A stretch of 64,000 bases of DNA from Niallia nealsonii (GCF_002835805.1 NZ_PISE01000001.1:36105-100104); one strand, 5' to 3'. Shown: positions 34,065 through 44,453, numbered from the stretch's first letter. The notes: generated by a model from the sequence alone, not told the origin. Numbers and translations: made by a program.

Positions 34065-35447
34065 TTACATTTTCCTATTAATATCCTTATCTATCGGAAC
34101 ACGTTTTCCAATACCAAAAGCAAAAAAACTTAAGACCACTATAATTAAAAAAATAATTCCTGCAACAAGGGATATCCTTGTATCCTCATTTATCCACATT
34201 CCAATCAAAACAAAAATTAAAAAGGCAATCGTTAAGTAGTTCGTAAACGGTGCAAAAGGCATTTTAAATGGATGATCCGCCATTTTTTCCGCATTTGCTT
34301 TTCTAAAGCTGATTTGACTGATTAAAATAACAAACCATGGAACCATTCCAGGAAGCACACTTGCACTATATACATAAACAAATAGATTTTCTGGTGCGAT
34401 AAAGCTTAAAATCACCCCAATTGCTAAACCGATCAGTACACCAAATGTACTGAATAGCGGAACACCGTTAGAAGAAAGTTTCGTAAAAAACTTAGGTGCT
34501 TGTCCATTCATTCCGAGGGTATAAAGCATTCTCCCCGCACTATAAATTCCGCTATTGCACCCAGACATTGCTGCTGTAATAACAACAAAGTTGATAATCC
34601 CCGCGGCAGCTGTAATGCCGATTTTTGCAAATGTTGCTACAAATGGACTGCCAATTGATTGAAGCTCATCCCATGGGTACACTGTTACAATAACAAAAAT
34701 TGCACCAATATAAAAAATTAAAATCCGCCAAATAATGCTTTGAATGGCATTTCTTAATGTTTCTTTAGGATTTTTTGCTTCTCCAGCTGTAATCCCAATC
34801 AGTTCCACCCCTTGGTAAGCTCCAATAACAAGAGAAAGTGCAAAGAAAAATCCAGTCCACCCCCCTGTAAAAAAGCCTCCATTTTTCCAGAGATTAGAAA
34901 ACCCAATAGCATTGCCGTCATTGCCGACACCGAATAAAATAAGCCCCAATCCTGCGATGATCATTAAAATAATGGTGACAATTTTTATCATAGCAAACCA
35001 AAATTCCAATTCCCCAAACGACTTAACAGAAATTAAATTTGCTAAACCTAAAATCAATAATGCAATAACGCCTGGTATCCATGCTGGCAAATCAGGAAAC
35101 CAATATTTCATATACGCCCCAACAGCGATAATTTCTGACATTCCAACAATAACCCATTGAAACCAGTTGCTCCATGCAGTCATATAGCCTGCCAATGGAT
35201 GGATGTATTTATGGCCAAATGTAGCAAAAGAACCTGCACTTGGCTCAAGATAAAGCATTTCTCCCATTGCACGCATAATAAAAAAAATAAAAATTCCTGT
35301 CATTGCATAAGCAAGCATCACAGATGGACCAGTCCATTTTATAGTGCTCGCTGATCCCATAAATAGACCAACGCCAATTGTTCCCCCTAGAGCGATCATT
35401 TGTATATGACGTGCCTCTAGCCCCCTGCTTAATTTTTCATTTGTCAT
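34065..35447 (-). CDS. Amino acid permease (APC superfamily, AAT family)
   Basis: About 460 residues with 12 predicted transmembrane helices. The N-terminal signature [20 protein letters not shown] and the [14 protein letters not shown] loop place it in the amino acid transporter (AAT) family with B. subtilis YbxG, AapA and AlaP. Substrate cannot be set from sequence; D-alanine/D-serine/glycine or other neutral amino acids are candidates. ATG 35447 (11 nt after AAGGAGG) is preferred over ATG 35456, which is only 2 nt from the site. Confidence 0.9.
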   Translation of the reverse strand: MTNEKLSRGLEARHIQMIALGGTIGVGLFMGSASTIKWTGPSVMLAYAMTGIFIFFIMRAMGEMLYLEPSAGSFATFGHKYIHPLAGYMTAWSNWFQWVIVGMSEIIAVGAYMKYWFPDLPAWIPGVIALLILGLANLISVKSFGELEFWFAMIKIVTIILMIIAGLGLILFGVGNDGNAIGFSNLWKNGGFFTGGWTGFFFALSLVIGAYQGVELIGITAGEAKNPKETLRNAIQSIIWRILIFYIGAIFVIVTVYPWDELQSIGSPFVATFAKIGITAAAGIINFVVITAAMSGCNSGIYSAGRMLYTLGMNGQAPKFFTKLSSNGVPLFSTFGVLIGLAIGVILSFIAPENLFVYVYSASVLPGMVPWFVILISQISFRKANAEKMADHPFKMPFAPFTNYLTIAFLIFVLIGMWINEDTRISLVAGIIFLIIVVLSFFAFGIGKRVPIDKDINRKM

Positions 35448-35730
35448 TTTTTCCATTTCCTCCTTGCAATACTCAGAAGCAGTCTTCTCTTTTATAGGAT
35501 TGGATTACGCTTTTTATTTACCAAGAATTCATTGACTAATTTTTTTACAATCTAGCTTTTTAGTTCACTACTATCTTGTTTTATCCATGTCCAAATTACC
35601 TTTCTTATAATAATAAACTTTCTGACAAAAAACAATTGTATTTCTAAGAAAAACAAAACTTGTCCTTTTTCCAAACCATGTACAAAACTATATAATAGAA
35701 GAAATAACACAAATATCTATTTAAACAGAC
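35448..35730. other. Intergenic region upstream of the permease
   Basis: About 280 bases of AT-rich DNA. Holds the permease promoter; no T-box or riboswitch motif was recognised. Confidence 0.35.
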
Positions 35731-35768
35731 AAAAAACTATCCGTTTTTCATGAAAACGGATAGTTTTT
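35731..35768. terminator. Bidirectional terminator
   Basis: Perfect 15-bp stem AAAACTATCCGTTTT / AAAACGGATAGTTTT with loop TCATG. It lies 31 nt beyond the stop of the 35800-36225 gene (minus strand). Confidence 0.88.
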
Positions 35769-35799
35769 GTTAAATATTCACATATATATTTTTTGTTTT

Positions 35800-36225
35800 T
35801 TATTTTATATCTTTTCCTCTTTTGTTGAATAATTCCGTATCATCAAGTGGTTTATCCCAGCCTTTAAATCCACTCGCTTTTTTTGCTTGCCGATTAAAAC
35901 CAAATTCTACTCTTTTTCCCTCAGGAGTGTAAATAGCATATTTTTTTATAATAATTTGCGAAGTATGCAAAACGGAAGCAAAAAAATAATATTCCTCATT
36001 TGGAGAATCAACTGTAAATGAATAATCTCCAAATTCTTTTGAAAAATTATTCAGCTCTTTCCCTAATAATCTTTTTCTTACATTTGTAGTAGCATCTGTA
36101 TATTCTTTATATTCATGGATATCTAGGTTTGTATAAAATTCATCAGGAGAATATGCTGCATATACCCTCATATTTCCTATAGATAATAAAAAACAGCTAA
36201 TAAGGATACAAATTCCTTTTTTCAT
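35800..36225 (-). CDS. Secreted protein of unknown function
   Basis: 141 residues with an N-terminal signal peptide (MKKGICILISCFLLSIGNMRVYA, probable cleavage after about residue 23). The mature part is soluble, rich in charged and aromatic residues (DYSFTVDSPNEEYYFFAS, WDKPLDDTELFNKRGKD). I do not recognise a family. It lies in a three-gene minus-strand group with two membrane proteins, 36 nt after the middle one. Confidence 0.7.
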   Translation of the reverse strand: MKKGICILISCFLLSIGNMRVYAAYSPDEFYTNLDIHEYKEYTDATTNVRKRLLGKELNNFSKEFGDYSFTVDSPNEEYYFFASVLHTSQIIIKKYAIYTPEGKRVEFGFNRQAKKASGFKGWDKPLDDTELFNKRGKDIK

Positions 36226-36261
36226 CTGTCAATCCTTTCTATTTTTTTTGTCAGGATATTA

Positions 36262-36786
36262 TTATATACAGGTTTTTATACGAGAAGATCTATTCTGATA
36301 CCACTTATTTAGCAAATGATGATAAATAATAGTCAACGGAAAAGCAAAACTATAAAATCCTGCAGAAAAATAACTAAGCCAGCCTTTAAAGTAAAACACG
36401 TGGCATTTTACCGAAAGCGCTTCATATAAAGTCGATAAAACAATAATTACTACTATTAAAAAGAAACGATTTCCTCCCTTAGCATTCCAATAATCATACC
36501 AATAAACAAGTATGTATCCGATAGCAGGATACAGAAGCCATTGTAGAATAGAATCAAATAACTCATATTTATTGGAATCATTAAAATCATATAAATCAAA
36601 TTTAAAAGAACCAGACAATATATGATCTACTAATTTAGAGACCGCACTGATAAAAAGAAACAACAAAACTGTAATAATTGTCGGAAACCTTTTCGGCAAT
36701 CTCCAGATAATAATACAAGCAATTAGAAATGAAATAATAATAAACCATTCATTCTCATCAAATTTTTCTGGTAAATATAAGAACAT
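36262..36786 (-). CDS. Multi-pass membrane protein, CBO0543-like
   Basis: 174 residues with about five hydrophobic segments. Layout and the GxxYEALSVKCHVFYFKGWLSYF-type loop (YEALSVKC, FKGWLSYFSAGFYSF) recall the CBO0543 family of small membrane proteins common in spore-formers; function unknown. It starts 6 nt before the end of its upstream neighbour's spacing, consistent with one operon. Confidence 0.68.
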   Translation of the reverse strand: MFLYLPEKFDENEWFIIISFLIACIIIWRLPKRFPTIITVLLFLFISAVSKLVDHILSGSFKFDLYDFNDSNKYELFDSILQWLLYPAIGYILVYWYDYWNAKGGNRFFLIVVIIVLSTLYEALSVKCHVFYFKGWLSYFSAGFYSFAFPLTIIYHHLLNKWYQNRSSRIKTCI

Positions 36787-36792
36787 ACCTAT

Positions 36793-37266
36793 TTACTGAT
36801 TCTCCTTCTTTTCAAGATGAATAAACATCTGAAACAGTCCATACAGCAAAGTCCAAAAACAAAACCACAGAAGGAATGATTTTTCCATTCCCCAATGATG
36901 ATACTGAATAATTTTCAACCAGCTGTTTGAATAATCTAAACAAACCATAATTAATGTACCTGCAATAATCACTATTATTTTTTTGACATAATTTTTTTCT
37001 TGTAAAAACATTTCCAATAAAAATATAGAAGCAATTGGCAACAAAATAACCTTATTCATAACAGATATTAAGCTTAGACTCAATTTATTGGGAAGTTCTA
37101 AATAATTTAGATTACTTGCTAATATATTTGTCCAATCTTGCACAAATATAAAACTAATCAAATAGCAGCCTATTCTAACAAGAGGTGTCATTATTTTTTC
37201 AATATGTAGATACCATCCTAAAGCAAAAATATTCAATAAAGAAAAAATGTAAATACTAATGTTCAT
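36793..37266 (-). CDS. Multi-pass membrane protein of unknown function
   Basis: 157 residues with four to five hydrophobic segments (about 3-20, 30-45, 65-85, 95-112, 130-150) and a charged C-terminus. It may belong to the same broad family of small polytopic proteins as the downstream gene. First gene of the three-gene group; 6-nt gap to the next gene suggests co-expression. Confidence 0.65.
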   Translation of the reverse strand: MNISIYIFSLLNIFALGWYLHIEKIMTPLVRIGCYLISFIFVQDWTNILASNLNYLELPNKLSLSLISVMNKVILLPIASIFLLEMFLQEKNYVKKIIVIIAGTLIMVCLDYSNSWLKIIQYHHWGMEKSFLLWFCFWTLLYGLFQMFIHLEKKENQ

Positions 37267-37407
37267 TTTTGCTACCTTTCATCTAGAAATTATAATTAGC
37301 ATCCCCCCAATTACAAGCCCCTATGTAAAAATATGCACAAAAAAATTTATATACAATGTATAACCCCCAAAAAGGCGATACATACTATTTAATGTGCTAC
37401 TTTTTAA

Positions 37408-37479
37408 TGGGCTATAGCCAAGCGGTAAGGCAACGGACTTTGACTCCGTCACTCGTTGGTTCGAATCCAGCTAGCCCAG
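37408..37479 (+). tRNA. tRNA-Gln (anticodon TTG)
   Basis: 72 nt. Acceptor stem TGGGCTA / TAGCCCA, D-arm with AGCGGTAAGGC, anticodon stem ACGGA/TCCGT around loop CTTTGAC giving anticodon TTG, and T-arm GTTCGAATC. It lacks an encoded CCA. It is a lone tRNA gene. Confidence 0.96.
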
Positions 37480-37713
37480 TAACATTCCTTCGCTTTCATT
37501 TTGAAATAACCGCATAATAGAAACATTCCTCTTTATTATGAGCTCTATACTTTTCACCCTTGAACTATGTTCATAATTAAAACGATGAATATGTATATTT
37601 AATGAACTTTTTCTCTAGAAGTTGTGAACTTTTTATAAACTTATAGTTTTTATAGTGTTTATGGTAGATTGCTATATTATAATGTAGAAAAAATAAACGT
37701 AAAGGGGAAACAA
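37480..37713. other. Intergenic region after tRNA-Gln
   Basis: AT-rich. A hairpin-like AATAGA...TCTTTATT region follows the tRNA but no clear terminator. AAAGGGG precedes the regulator gene. Confidence 0.35.
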
Positions 37714-38415
37714 ATGATGGAAAGTACATTAAAAGTAACAAATGTATTGTCAGATCCAACACGCTTTTACATCTACCAATATATAACAAATAGGCATCAA
37801 GATGTAACCGTTCAAGAAATTTCGGATGAATTTGCAATCCACCCAAATGTAGCTCGTCTACATTTATCAAAATTAGAAGATGTCAGAATGCTTTATTCGG
37901 AAACAAAAAAAACAGGAAAAGGGGGTCGCCCAAGCCGTTTATATCGATTATCCAATGAGGTGATCCAGTTAAGTTTCCCTTTTAGAGACTATCAATTATT
38001 AAGCAAAATTTTGCTGCAGACAATGGAAAGGCTTGGTCCAGAAGGAAAAAAAGCCTTATATGAAACAGGCAAAAAATTTGGGAAGGAAATGATGGAACAA
38101 GAACTGATCCAATATACTAATAATGCTGACTTGCTTTCAAAAGATAATAAGCTGAGAATTTTGCAGAATGCAAGTTTAATGACAGGGCAGCTTCCTGCAT
38201 TAGAATGGAGCGATGACCAAACATCTTTATATTTTGAAATATACAACTGTCCCTATAAAGAAGTGGCAAAAAACCATAAAGAAAATGTCTGCATGATGCA
38301 TCAACAATTTTTTGCAGGAATGTTTGAGGCTTTATTCGAAGATGTACAATTAGTGGAAAAACAAAATATGCTTACCGGCTGTCATCATTGCGCATATCGA
38401 ACAACCGTTCAGTAA
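37714..38415 (+). CDS. Winged-helix transcriptional regulator with C-terminal cysteine cluster
   Basis: 233 residues. The N-terminal winged helix-turn-helix (about 5-75) is ArsR/DeoR-like (VLSDPTRFYIYQYI, VQEISDEFAIHPNVARLHLSKLE, GRPSRLYRLS). The C-terminal half ends with four cysteines, NCPY...NVCMM and GCHHCAY (C-X13-C ... C-X2-C), suggesting an iron-sulfur or metal sensor, as in SufR-like regulators. ATG 37714 is 6 nt after AAAGGGG; the upstream ATG 37669 lacks a site. Target genes are unknown. Confidence 0.85.
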   Translation: MMESTLKVTNVLSDPTRFYIYQYITNRHQDVTVQEISDEFAIHPNVARLHLSKLEDVRMLYSETKKTGKGGRPSRLYRLSNEVIQLSFPFRDYQLLSKILLQTMERLGPEGKKALYETGKKFGKEMMEQELIQYTNNADLLSKDNKLRILQNASLMTGQLPALEWSDDQTSLYFEIYNCPYKEVAKNHKENVCMMHQQFFAGMFEALFEDVQLVEKQNMLTGCHHCAYRTTVQ

Positions 38416-38507
38416 ACTTTTTTAAGTTAGATAATCCCTATCCGTATCAATTCCAATCACTGACATCACCTAATTAATAAAAAACACTTATTCCATTACT
38501 ACGTATA

Positions 38508-38550
38508 AAGCTCTATTTTCCATTCAATGATTAAGAAGAAAATAGAGCTT
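38508..38550. terminator. Hairpin between convergent regulator and yqgX genes
   Basis: 13-bp perfect arms AAGCTCTATTTTC / GAAAATAGAGCTT with a 17-nt loop. T-runs are weak, but its position between two convergent stops supports a terminator. Confidence 0.7.
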
Positions 38551-38569
38551 CTATTGTTTAAAATTGAAC

Positions 38570-39205
38570 TTAAAACCCATTTATAAAAGGATTATTATCC
38601 ATTTCATGTCCGATTGTTGTACTTTTGCCATGTCCTGATAAAATAATGGTATCCTCAGGCAATGTCAACAGCTTATCATGAATGCTATTAAGCAATGTCC
38701 GCTGATTTCCTCCTGTTAAATCTGTACGACCAATGCTTTCATAGAAAAGTGCATCCCCTACAAATGCCATTCCTTCTTTTTTAAAATAAAAAGTGACACT
38801 TCCAGGAGAATGGCCAGGCGTTTCAAATACTTCAAAGGTAAAATCGCCCACCGTCATGCTTGGATTTTCATCTAAATAATACTCTGCTGGTTTTGCAACA
38901 ATTGGAGTTGGCAATCGAAATTGCGTACTGCCATTTAATGCAGGGTCAATTAGCCAGTTATCTTCTTTTTCATGTATGTATACGGGAATACTATAATGAA
39001 TTCGAATATCTTCTACTGCTCCAATATGGTCAAAATGCCCATGAGTAAGCAAAATCGCTGTTGGTGTTAATTCAAGCTCTGCAATTATTGCCATTAATTT
39101 TTTGCCATTCGCTCCTGGATCAATAACCAAACAGTTTTTCTCCTCATTCCAAACGAGATAACAGTTTGTCTGAATAGGACCGAGGGGAATTTGTTTATAC
39201 TCCAT
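38570..39205 (-). CDS. yqgX: MBL-fold metallo-hydrolase YqgX (glyoxalase II-like)
   Basis: 211 residues. Metallo-beta-lactamase motifs: THGHFDH (about 57-63), ETPGHSPGS, VGDALF and SGHG. Family members act as hydroxyacylglutathione-hydrolase-like enzymes; in Bacillus a bacillithiol thioester substrate has been proposed. ATG 39205 is 8 nt after AGGAAG; GTG 39214 is the alternative. Followed by the terminator at 38508-38550. Confidence 0.9.
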   Translation of the reverse strand: MEYKQIPLGPIQTNCYLVWNEEKNCLVIDPGANGKKLMAIIAELELTPTAILLTHGHFDHIGAVEDIRIHYSIPVYIHEKEDNWLIDPALNGSTQFRLPTPIVAKPAEYYLDENPSMTVGDFTFEVFETPGHSPGSVTFYFKKEGMAFVGDALFYESIGRTDLTGGNQRTLLNSIHDKLLTLPEDTIILSGHGKSTTIGHEMDNNPFINGF

Positions 39206-39223
39206 ATTCTTCACTTCCTATCT

Positions 39224-39538
39224 TTATTTATTTAAATGATTCATTACTCTATCTACTTTATCTTCCATTTTTCTTGTAATATCTCTGCGGTCATCAATTC
39301 TTATGTTGGTGCAAACACGTACTAAACCTTTTGCAAAAGGAACTTCATGCATCGCTTGAATTACTTCAAATAATTTAGGCAGCTCCCCTTCAATAATTGT
39401 ATTCATTGGTGTAAGCTGAAAACGGATTTCTCCTTTTTCCTCATAACTTTTTAACACTTTCTGTATATCTGCCACATATGCACTTACACTGGGAGTTTCT
39501 GTTCCCACTGGTATTACAGTTACATCTACTATTGCCAT
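39224..39538 (-). CDS. yqgV: MTH1187/YqgV family thiamine-binding protein
   Basis: 104 residues, ferredoxin-like fold of the MTH1187 family: N-terminal strand MAIVDVTVIPVGTETPSVS and the conserved LTPMNTIIEGELPKLFEVI segment. Members bind thiamine; a scavenging or sensing role is inferred. It ends 18 nt before yqgX, as one unit. Confidence 0.9.
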   Translation of the reverse strand: MAIVDVTVIPVGTETPSVSAYVADIQKVLKSYEEKGEIRFQLTPMNTIIEGELPKLFEVIQAMHEVPFAKGLVRVCTNIRIDDRRDITRKMEDKVDRVMNHLNK

Positions 39539-39679
39539 CCCTCTATTTCACTCCTTTATGTATTTTGCTAACAAATAAAGTAAAATGAATATGTGCTAGC
39601 CATTCTTTCTCTATCTTGTCATATTTCAAGTGGTTTCTCAAACTTTTCGGCTAAAAGGGCCTACACTCTATTTTAGTGT

Positions 39680-40813
39680 TTATGATTCATTATTTTTCCC
39701 ACTTAATGATTGTATTTCTCCTGTATCCACATTCATTAACTTCTCAAAATAATATCCATATAAACACCATTGTCCATTTGGCGACAAAGAAATCGGTTCA
39801 TTTTCCAATAACTTTTTTCCTATATTTTTTTGCAGCCCATTTTTTATATCAAAAGAAACAAAAGCAAATCCTTTTTTATATGTTTCAATATCTCCATTTT
39901 CTTTTGGAACAAATGTATAAAATTTATCATTATTTATAGTGAAATAAGGAACAAACCAATCATTAAATTTAGCAAGCCGGGGCATAGATACCGTTGTATA
40001 TTTTTGAAATTGATGGTTATAAAAAGTATACAATGCCTGTTCCTTTTTTTCTTCATTAGTAGAAATAGTAACAATGGCTTCTTTTGCAGCATAAAAAGAA
40101 TAACTTTTTGGCAAACTATGGACACTTTCTACTTTCGTTTGAAGATTAATTGTTTTAAGGGGGGATTGAAACGCCGAATCTTGTTCCTGCCAGTTAATAT
40201 ATGCAAGTTCTTCTTTATTAAGCCATTGTGAAAATGGTGTTATAGCAGCTTCTTCTATAAGCTTTTGATCATTAACTTTTAAAAGAAAAACATTGCTGCT
40301 CCAATCCTCTTTAAATGCAGTTACTACTAGTTCATTATTAGTAAAAGGATTCCAGACAAATTCTGCCTCAAAGCTAGCAAGAGCACTTGTATAAAGGACA
40401 CTGCCGCTACTATCTATAACAGTGATTTCTCCCCCTTTTAAAGAGTTAGTATAAATCAATGCCTTTTGCAAATCAGGGCTTATTTCAACAGTGACTATTT
40501 CTTGATTACTTTGATAAAGCAGCGTATCTTTTCCTGTTAATAATTGATGTTTATATAACTGATAGCTTGTCCCCTTCTTCGCTATATAGGCAATGGACTC
40601 GTTACTAAGCCAACCGGCTACCTGAATAAAATCACCGTTCCTATCGTTTATAGGAAAAATTGTTTTTTTCGTTTGTTCCCCTTGGACTGCATCTTTTTCT
40701 TCTTTATTATTTTTTATGTTTTTCTGTTTATCCGTACATCCAACTAATGCAAGGGTAAAAAGAAAACATAAAAAAACAAGATATGCTGATTTCCCCCTGA
40801 TTAAGCAACTCAT
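39680..40813 (-). CDS. yqgU: Lipoprotein YqgU
   Basis: 377-residue predicted lipoprotein: signal peptide with lipobox LALVGC (Cys near residue 26), a polar Lys/Glu linker, then a domain built of repeated beta-strand units (Trp/Tyr-rich, for example SYQLYKHQLLTGKDTLLYQ) likely forming a beta-propeller. Position in the yqg block matches yqgU of B. subtilis. ATG 40813 follows AAGGTG. Function unknown. Confidence 0.82.
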   Translation of the reverse strand: MSCLIRGKSAYLVFLCFLFTLALVGCTDKQKNIKNNKEEKDAVQGEQTKKTIFPINDRNGDFIQVAGWLSNESIAYIAKKGTSYQLYKHQLLTGKDTLLYQSNQEIVTVEISPDLQKALIYTNSLKGGEITVIDSSGSVLYTSALASFEAEFVWNPFTNNELVVTAFKEDWSSNVFLLKVNDQKLIEEAAITPFSQWLNKEELAYINWQEQDSAFQSPLKTINLQTKVESVHSLPKSYSFYAAKEAIVTISTNEEKKEQALYTFYNHQFQKYTTVSMPRLAKFNDWFVPYFTINNDKFYTFVPKENGDIETYKKGFAFVSFDIKNGLQKNIGKKLLENEPISLSPNGQWCLYGYYFEKLMNVDTGEIQSLSGKNNES

Positions 40814-40867
40814 TTTCCACACCTTCTATATTCGTCAAATTAATGATCAGCTATATTGAATAGTAAC

Positions 40868-40894
40868 ACAAAAAAAGCCGAAACAGGCCGGCTT
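40868..40894 (-). terminator. Terminator of yqgT
   Basis: Minus strand AAGCCG / CGGCTT stem (6 bp) with GCCTGTTT loop, then T7. It lies 66 nt after the yqgT stop and before yqgU. Confidence 0.8.
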
Positions 40895-40959
40895 CACATA
40901 ATCTTTTATTTATTTTTTACTTTCTGGCACCCTTTTAAAAATATACTGTACACATTGAG

Positions 40960-42147
40960 TTACATATACAGTGCAGCTAAAAAAATTCCTAGTACATCTC
41001 GGTAGATTTCATCAAATTGGGATAACGGAAGTGGATTAATTCCCTTGCCTAGTTCCATCGTAAAACCAGGTTTGCGAAACTCTTGAATAAACCAATCTTT
41101 ATAGCCTGCATGACTATCTACATATTGAATTGCTTCATACCCACTTATTCTGGCAAACTCATTTGCCAACACTTTTGACTCAGGAGGCTCGAGCCCTTCA
41201 TATCCCCAATAAAATTCTTTTCCTTGCGTATGAAAAGCAAGCACGCTTTGAAATTTTTCCTTTTGTGCAAGCTCTGCCATCGCCTGTGCTTCTGGCTCCG
41301 TTAACGGGGCATCACCAGGATAGTCTCTTGGGGCGGGAGCTTTCGGTTTTTTGCGCTCTTTTTCTATTTCCCAGTTTGCCGGATATTGATTATTTAAATC
41401 CACTCCTCTAATATTTGCTTTCCAGCCTGTAAAATCTGTGCTTCCTTCATTTATTCCTATTACTTCCTCTCTATTACTTTCATTCGGTCCATTCAATACA
41501 AGATCTACTCCATCTGGATTAACCATTGGAACAATGGATAAATCGATAGATTGATAGAAAGGAAGTGTCTTTGCTCCTTTTATAGTCGTTCCATTTGTTA
41601 ACGATAATAAATATTCATTTAAATAAGACATTAAAACCGAAGTCGTTATCCATTCATTTGCATGAAAAGATCCATTAAAATGGACTTTTTTGCTGCCTTC
41701 GCCTATCCGTATTTCCTGTATAGATTTATTGAGTACACTTTTCCCTATATGATTAATTTTAATAAAAGGATAAGCTGCTTTTAATGCTTCTATATCTCTA
41801 GTTAATGTTGCATAATCATATCGCCTTTTGCCATTCACTAGTTTGGTGATAATTCTTTTGGGAACCTTTACGCTTGCACCGATTGTTAGCTGATTAGGAT
41901 TTATGTCTTGATTTAATAATAATAAGCTGTCAACCGAAATATTTCTTGCACCAGCAATTTTCCATAAAGAATCTCCTTGTTTTACTTGAATAGTTTGCAT
42001 AGTAAATCCTGGTATAATTATAGACTGCCCTGCTGTTAAAGCATCAGGATTTATGTTAGGGTTGCTGTCTATGATTAAATTTAATGGAATCCTAAATAGT
42101 TGGCTATAATACCATAATGCATCTCCTGGTCTTATTTTCACTTCCAC
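40960..42147 (-). CDS. yqgT: Gamma-D-glutamyl-L-diamino acid endopeptidase-like M14 protein with two LysM
   Basis: 395 residues: two N-terminal LysM domains (about 1-47 and 48-93; IRPGDALWYYSQLFRIP, VKQGDSLWKIAGARN) and an M14 carboxypeptidase domain (about 110-390). The zinc ligands are HANE (H-X2-E) and FHTQ; the catalytic Glu is in GFTMELGKG. Such enzymes cleave the gamma-D-Glu to diaminopimelate bond in peptidoglycan. GTG 42147 follows AAGGAGT at 7-8 nt; an ATG at 42168 overlaps it. Monocistronic between terminators. Confidence 0.9.
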   Translation of the reverse strand: MEVKIRPGDALWYYSQLFRIPLNLIIDSNPNINPDALTAGQSIIIPGFTMQTIQVKQGDSLWKIAGARNISVDSLLLLNQDINPNQLTIGASVKVPKRIITKLVNGKRRYDYATLTRDIEALKAAYPFIKINHIGKSVLNKSIQEIRIGEGSKKVHFNGSFHANEWITTSVLMSYLNEYLLSLTNGTTIKGAKTLPFYQSIDLSIVPMVNPDGVDLVLNGPNESNREEVIGINEGSTDFTGWKANIRGVDLNNQYPANWEIEKERKKPKAPAPRDYPGDAPLTEPEAQAMAELAQKEKFQSVLAFHTQGKEFYWGYEGLEPPESKVLANEFARISGYEAIQYVDSHAGYKDWFIQEFRKPGFTMELGKGINPLPLSQFDEIYRDVLGIFLAALYM

Positions 42148-42251
42148 CGATACCACTCCTTCCATCATTAATAATTATGAAAAATGGCATGCAAAAATAC
42201 ATTTTATAAAGGAAAAACTTTCGATTGCCTCTTTGCCTAATGATTTTAAAA

Positions 42252-42302
42252 CAAAAAAAACTTTGTTTCGCTCCTCTTAATGTAGATTCGGAGTGAAACA
42301 AA
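42252..42302 (-). terminator. Terminator of the lipoteichoic acid synthase gene
   Basis: Minus strand TTTGTTTCACTCC / GGAGCGAAACAAAG stem (13 bp with a G-T pair) then T8; begins 9 nt after the stop. Confidence 0.87.
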
Positions 42303-42311
42303 TCTTGTAGA

Positions 42312-44204
42312 TTATTCCATTTCTATATCTTCTATTTCCAGTCTTCCATCATTCATTTTATAAAATCGCAGCAAATCCCCATATATAATGGAATCAGAAA
42401 TATCCAATTCTTCATTTGCTTGTTCTATATACGGAGTGCATAAATCTTTTTCCACAGGATTTCCATCCTTTTTATCGTAACAAATTTCCTTTGTATAAAC
42501 ATAATCTTTTGTAATAAAGCTTCCATCACGCAAAACAGTAAATTCTTTTTTCTCTTTAGAAAAAAGATCAGAACCGAATTGAATATCATTTTTCGCATTG
42601 ATTCCTAATAAGTGAAGAATGGTTGGTTTAATATCTATTTGACCAGAAACAGTCGAGATAGTTTTTCCCTTTTCACCAGGAATGTGAATAACAAAGGGAA
42701 CACGCTGCAATTGTGTACTTACAAATGGTGTAACTTCTTCTTCTAATAATTCTCCCATTGCTTTATTGTGATTTTCTGAAATGCCATTATGATCTCCATA
42801 CATAACAATTATGCTATTATCATAGATTCCTTCCTCTTTTAGCTGTTGAATAAACTTTTTTAACGCTTCATCTTGATAACGTACTGTTGGAATATAGTTA
42901 TTTAAGGTTTTGCTTCCTGTTGTAAGAGGCTCAATAAACTTATCCTCTTTCTCTAAAACAAAAGGGAAATGATTTGTTAATGTAATAAACTTGCTGTAAA
43001 ACGGCTGTGGCATTTCTTTTAAATGTTGAATAGACTGTTCAAAAAAGTCGACATCCTTTAATCCCCAGCCAATAGAATTCTCTTCCTTTACATCATAATC
43101 CTCTATTTCATAAAAACGCTGATAGCCTAAGCTTTGATACATAATATCCCTATTCCAAAAACTCTTATTATTCGCATGTAAACTTGCTGTATAATAACCA
43201 TTTTCATTCAGAATTTCCGGTGTGGCATGATACTCATTTCCAGAATGAGTAAAAAAGACAGCTCCTCGACTTAATGGATACAACGAGTTTTCCACGATAA
43301 ACTCTGAATCAGATGTTTTCCCTTGTCCTGTTTGATGATAAAAGTTATTAAAGTAGTAGCTTTCTTTAATAAAGTCATTTAGAAATGGTGTTATTTCTTT
43401 CCCATTTACTTCCCGATTTACTAGAAAGCTTTGAGTGGATTCTAAGCTAATTAGGATAACATTTTTTCCTTTAGCAATTCCAAACATGTCTTTATTAGGC
43501 GCTGCATAGTTGGCAGCATTATAATTGACAATATCGGTTAATTTACTGCCATCTGCTAATGCTCTTTGGGCAGAAGATTTTGTCTGTAAAAATAAATCAT
43601 ACAATTGATAATTATAAGCGCCGATATTTTTCACTAATATCTCTCTGTCAAATGTTCTTGTTAAAAGCTGTGTACGCTGTGTTTCTGCAAGACTTAAATT
43701 AAAAAAAGCAAACCCTGCAGCCGCTATATAAAATATTCTTTTTGTCCTTTTTGTGTAAGTTGGATACTTGATAAAGCTTGGACTCTTTTTAATCAAAACA
43801 GCTAAAATAATAATATCAGCAAAATAGAACATATCTGTCCAAAAAATAAGTTCCTTCACACTGCTCCCCAAATCACTCATATTACTTGTTTGAAACAATA
43901 ACGGCAATGTTAAAAAATCTGTATAGATTCGATAAAATACAACATTTGCATATAAAATAATTCCTAAAAAAATACTTGATCCTAATATATATCTTTTTTG
44001 ATGTTTCTCTTTTAAAAACAAGCTGATTCCCAAAATAAACAGCACCGAACTTAATGGATTAATCCATAAAATAAATTGCTGTATTCCATTTTCAATTTTA
44101 ATATCAAAACTTGTCTGATATACAATATTTGTCTTTAGCCAAATTAATAGTATGGCAATAGTCAAAAGAGACAGCTTCTGCCATTTTTTATTTTGAGTAA
44201 GCAA
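42312..44204 (-). CDS. yqgS: Lipoteichoic acid synthase family protein (LtaS/YqgS)
   Basis: 630 residues: five N-terminal transmembrane helices (about 10-185) and an extracellular sulfatase-fold domain (about 245-570). Catalytic Thr297 in [10 protein letters not shown], metal ligands Glu255 (ISLEST), and YGDHNG. A signal peptidase-like site near residues 215-220 (AQRALADGS) precedes the enzyme domain. It polymerises glycerol-phosphate from phosphatidylglycerol. The position next to glcK and yqgT matches B. subtilis yqgS, a minor LTA synthase. Confidence 0.93.
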   Translation of the reverse strand: MLTQNKKWQKLSLLTIAILLIWLKTNIVYQTSFDIKIENGIQQFILWINPLSSVLFILGISLFLKEKHQKRYILGSSIFLGIILYANVVFYRIYTDFLTLPLLFQTSNMSDLGSSVKELIFWTDMFYFADIIILAVLIKKSPSFIKYPTYTKRTKRIFYIAAAGFAFFNLSLAETQRTQLLTRTFDREILVKNIGAYNYQLYDLFLQTKSSAQRALADGSKLTDIVNYNAANYAAPNKDMFGIAKGKNVILISLESTQSFLVNREVNGKEITPFLNDFIKESYYFNNFYHQTGQGKTSDSEFIVENSLYPLSRGAVFFTHSGNEYHATPEILNENGYYTASLHANNKSFWNRDIMYQSLGYQRFYEIEDYDVKEENSIGWGLKDVDFFEQSIQHLKEMPQPFYSKFITLTNHFPFVLEKEDKFIEPLTTGSKTLNNYIPTVRYQDEALKKFIQQLKEEGIYDNSIIVMYGDHNGISENHNKAMGELLEEEVTPFVSTQLQRVPFVIHIPGEKGKTISTVSGQIDIKPTILHLLGINAKNDIQFGSDLFSKEKKEFTVLRDGSFITKDYVYTKEICYDKKDGNPVEKDLCTPYIEQANEELDISDSIIYGDLLRFYKMNDGRLEIEDIEME

Positions 44205-44389
44205 TCATACATCCCCCTATTTTTTATCTATTTTCTTATTTTTATATTTTTTATAAAAAACTCATATATTTTTAATTTTATTTTCATAATAAAACTTTAT
44301 AATATATATTTTCTTAAATATATAGACGAATAACTAATAAAAAGGTTTCATTTTTTATAAAACAAGCACCGTTTTTCCATTCTCCAATA

Positions 44390-44453
44390 AAAAAAGGATC
44401 TGCACTAAAAATGTTTTAAAAATAAAAAAACAAATTTAGTGAAATCCTTTTTT
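44390..44453. terminator. Large bidirectional hairpin after glcK
   Basis: AAAAAAGGAT-CACTAAA pairs with TTTAGTG-ATCCTTTTTT across a long AT-rich loop. It lies 15 nt after the glcK stop and has T6 on both strands. Confidence 0.75.
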
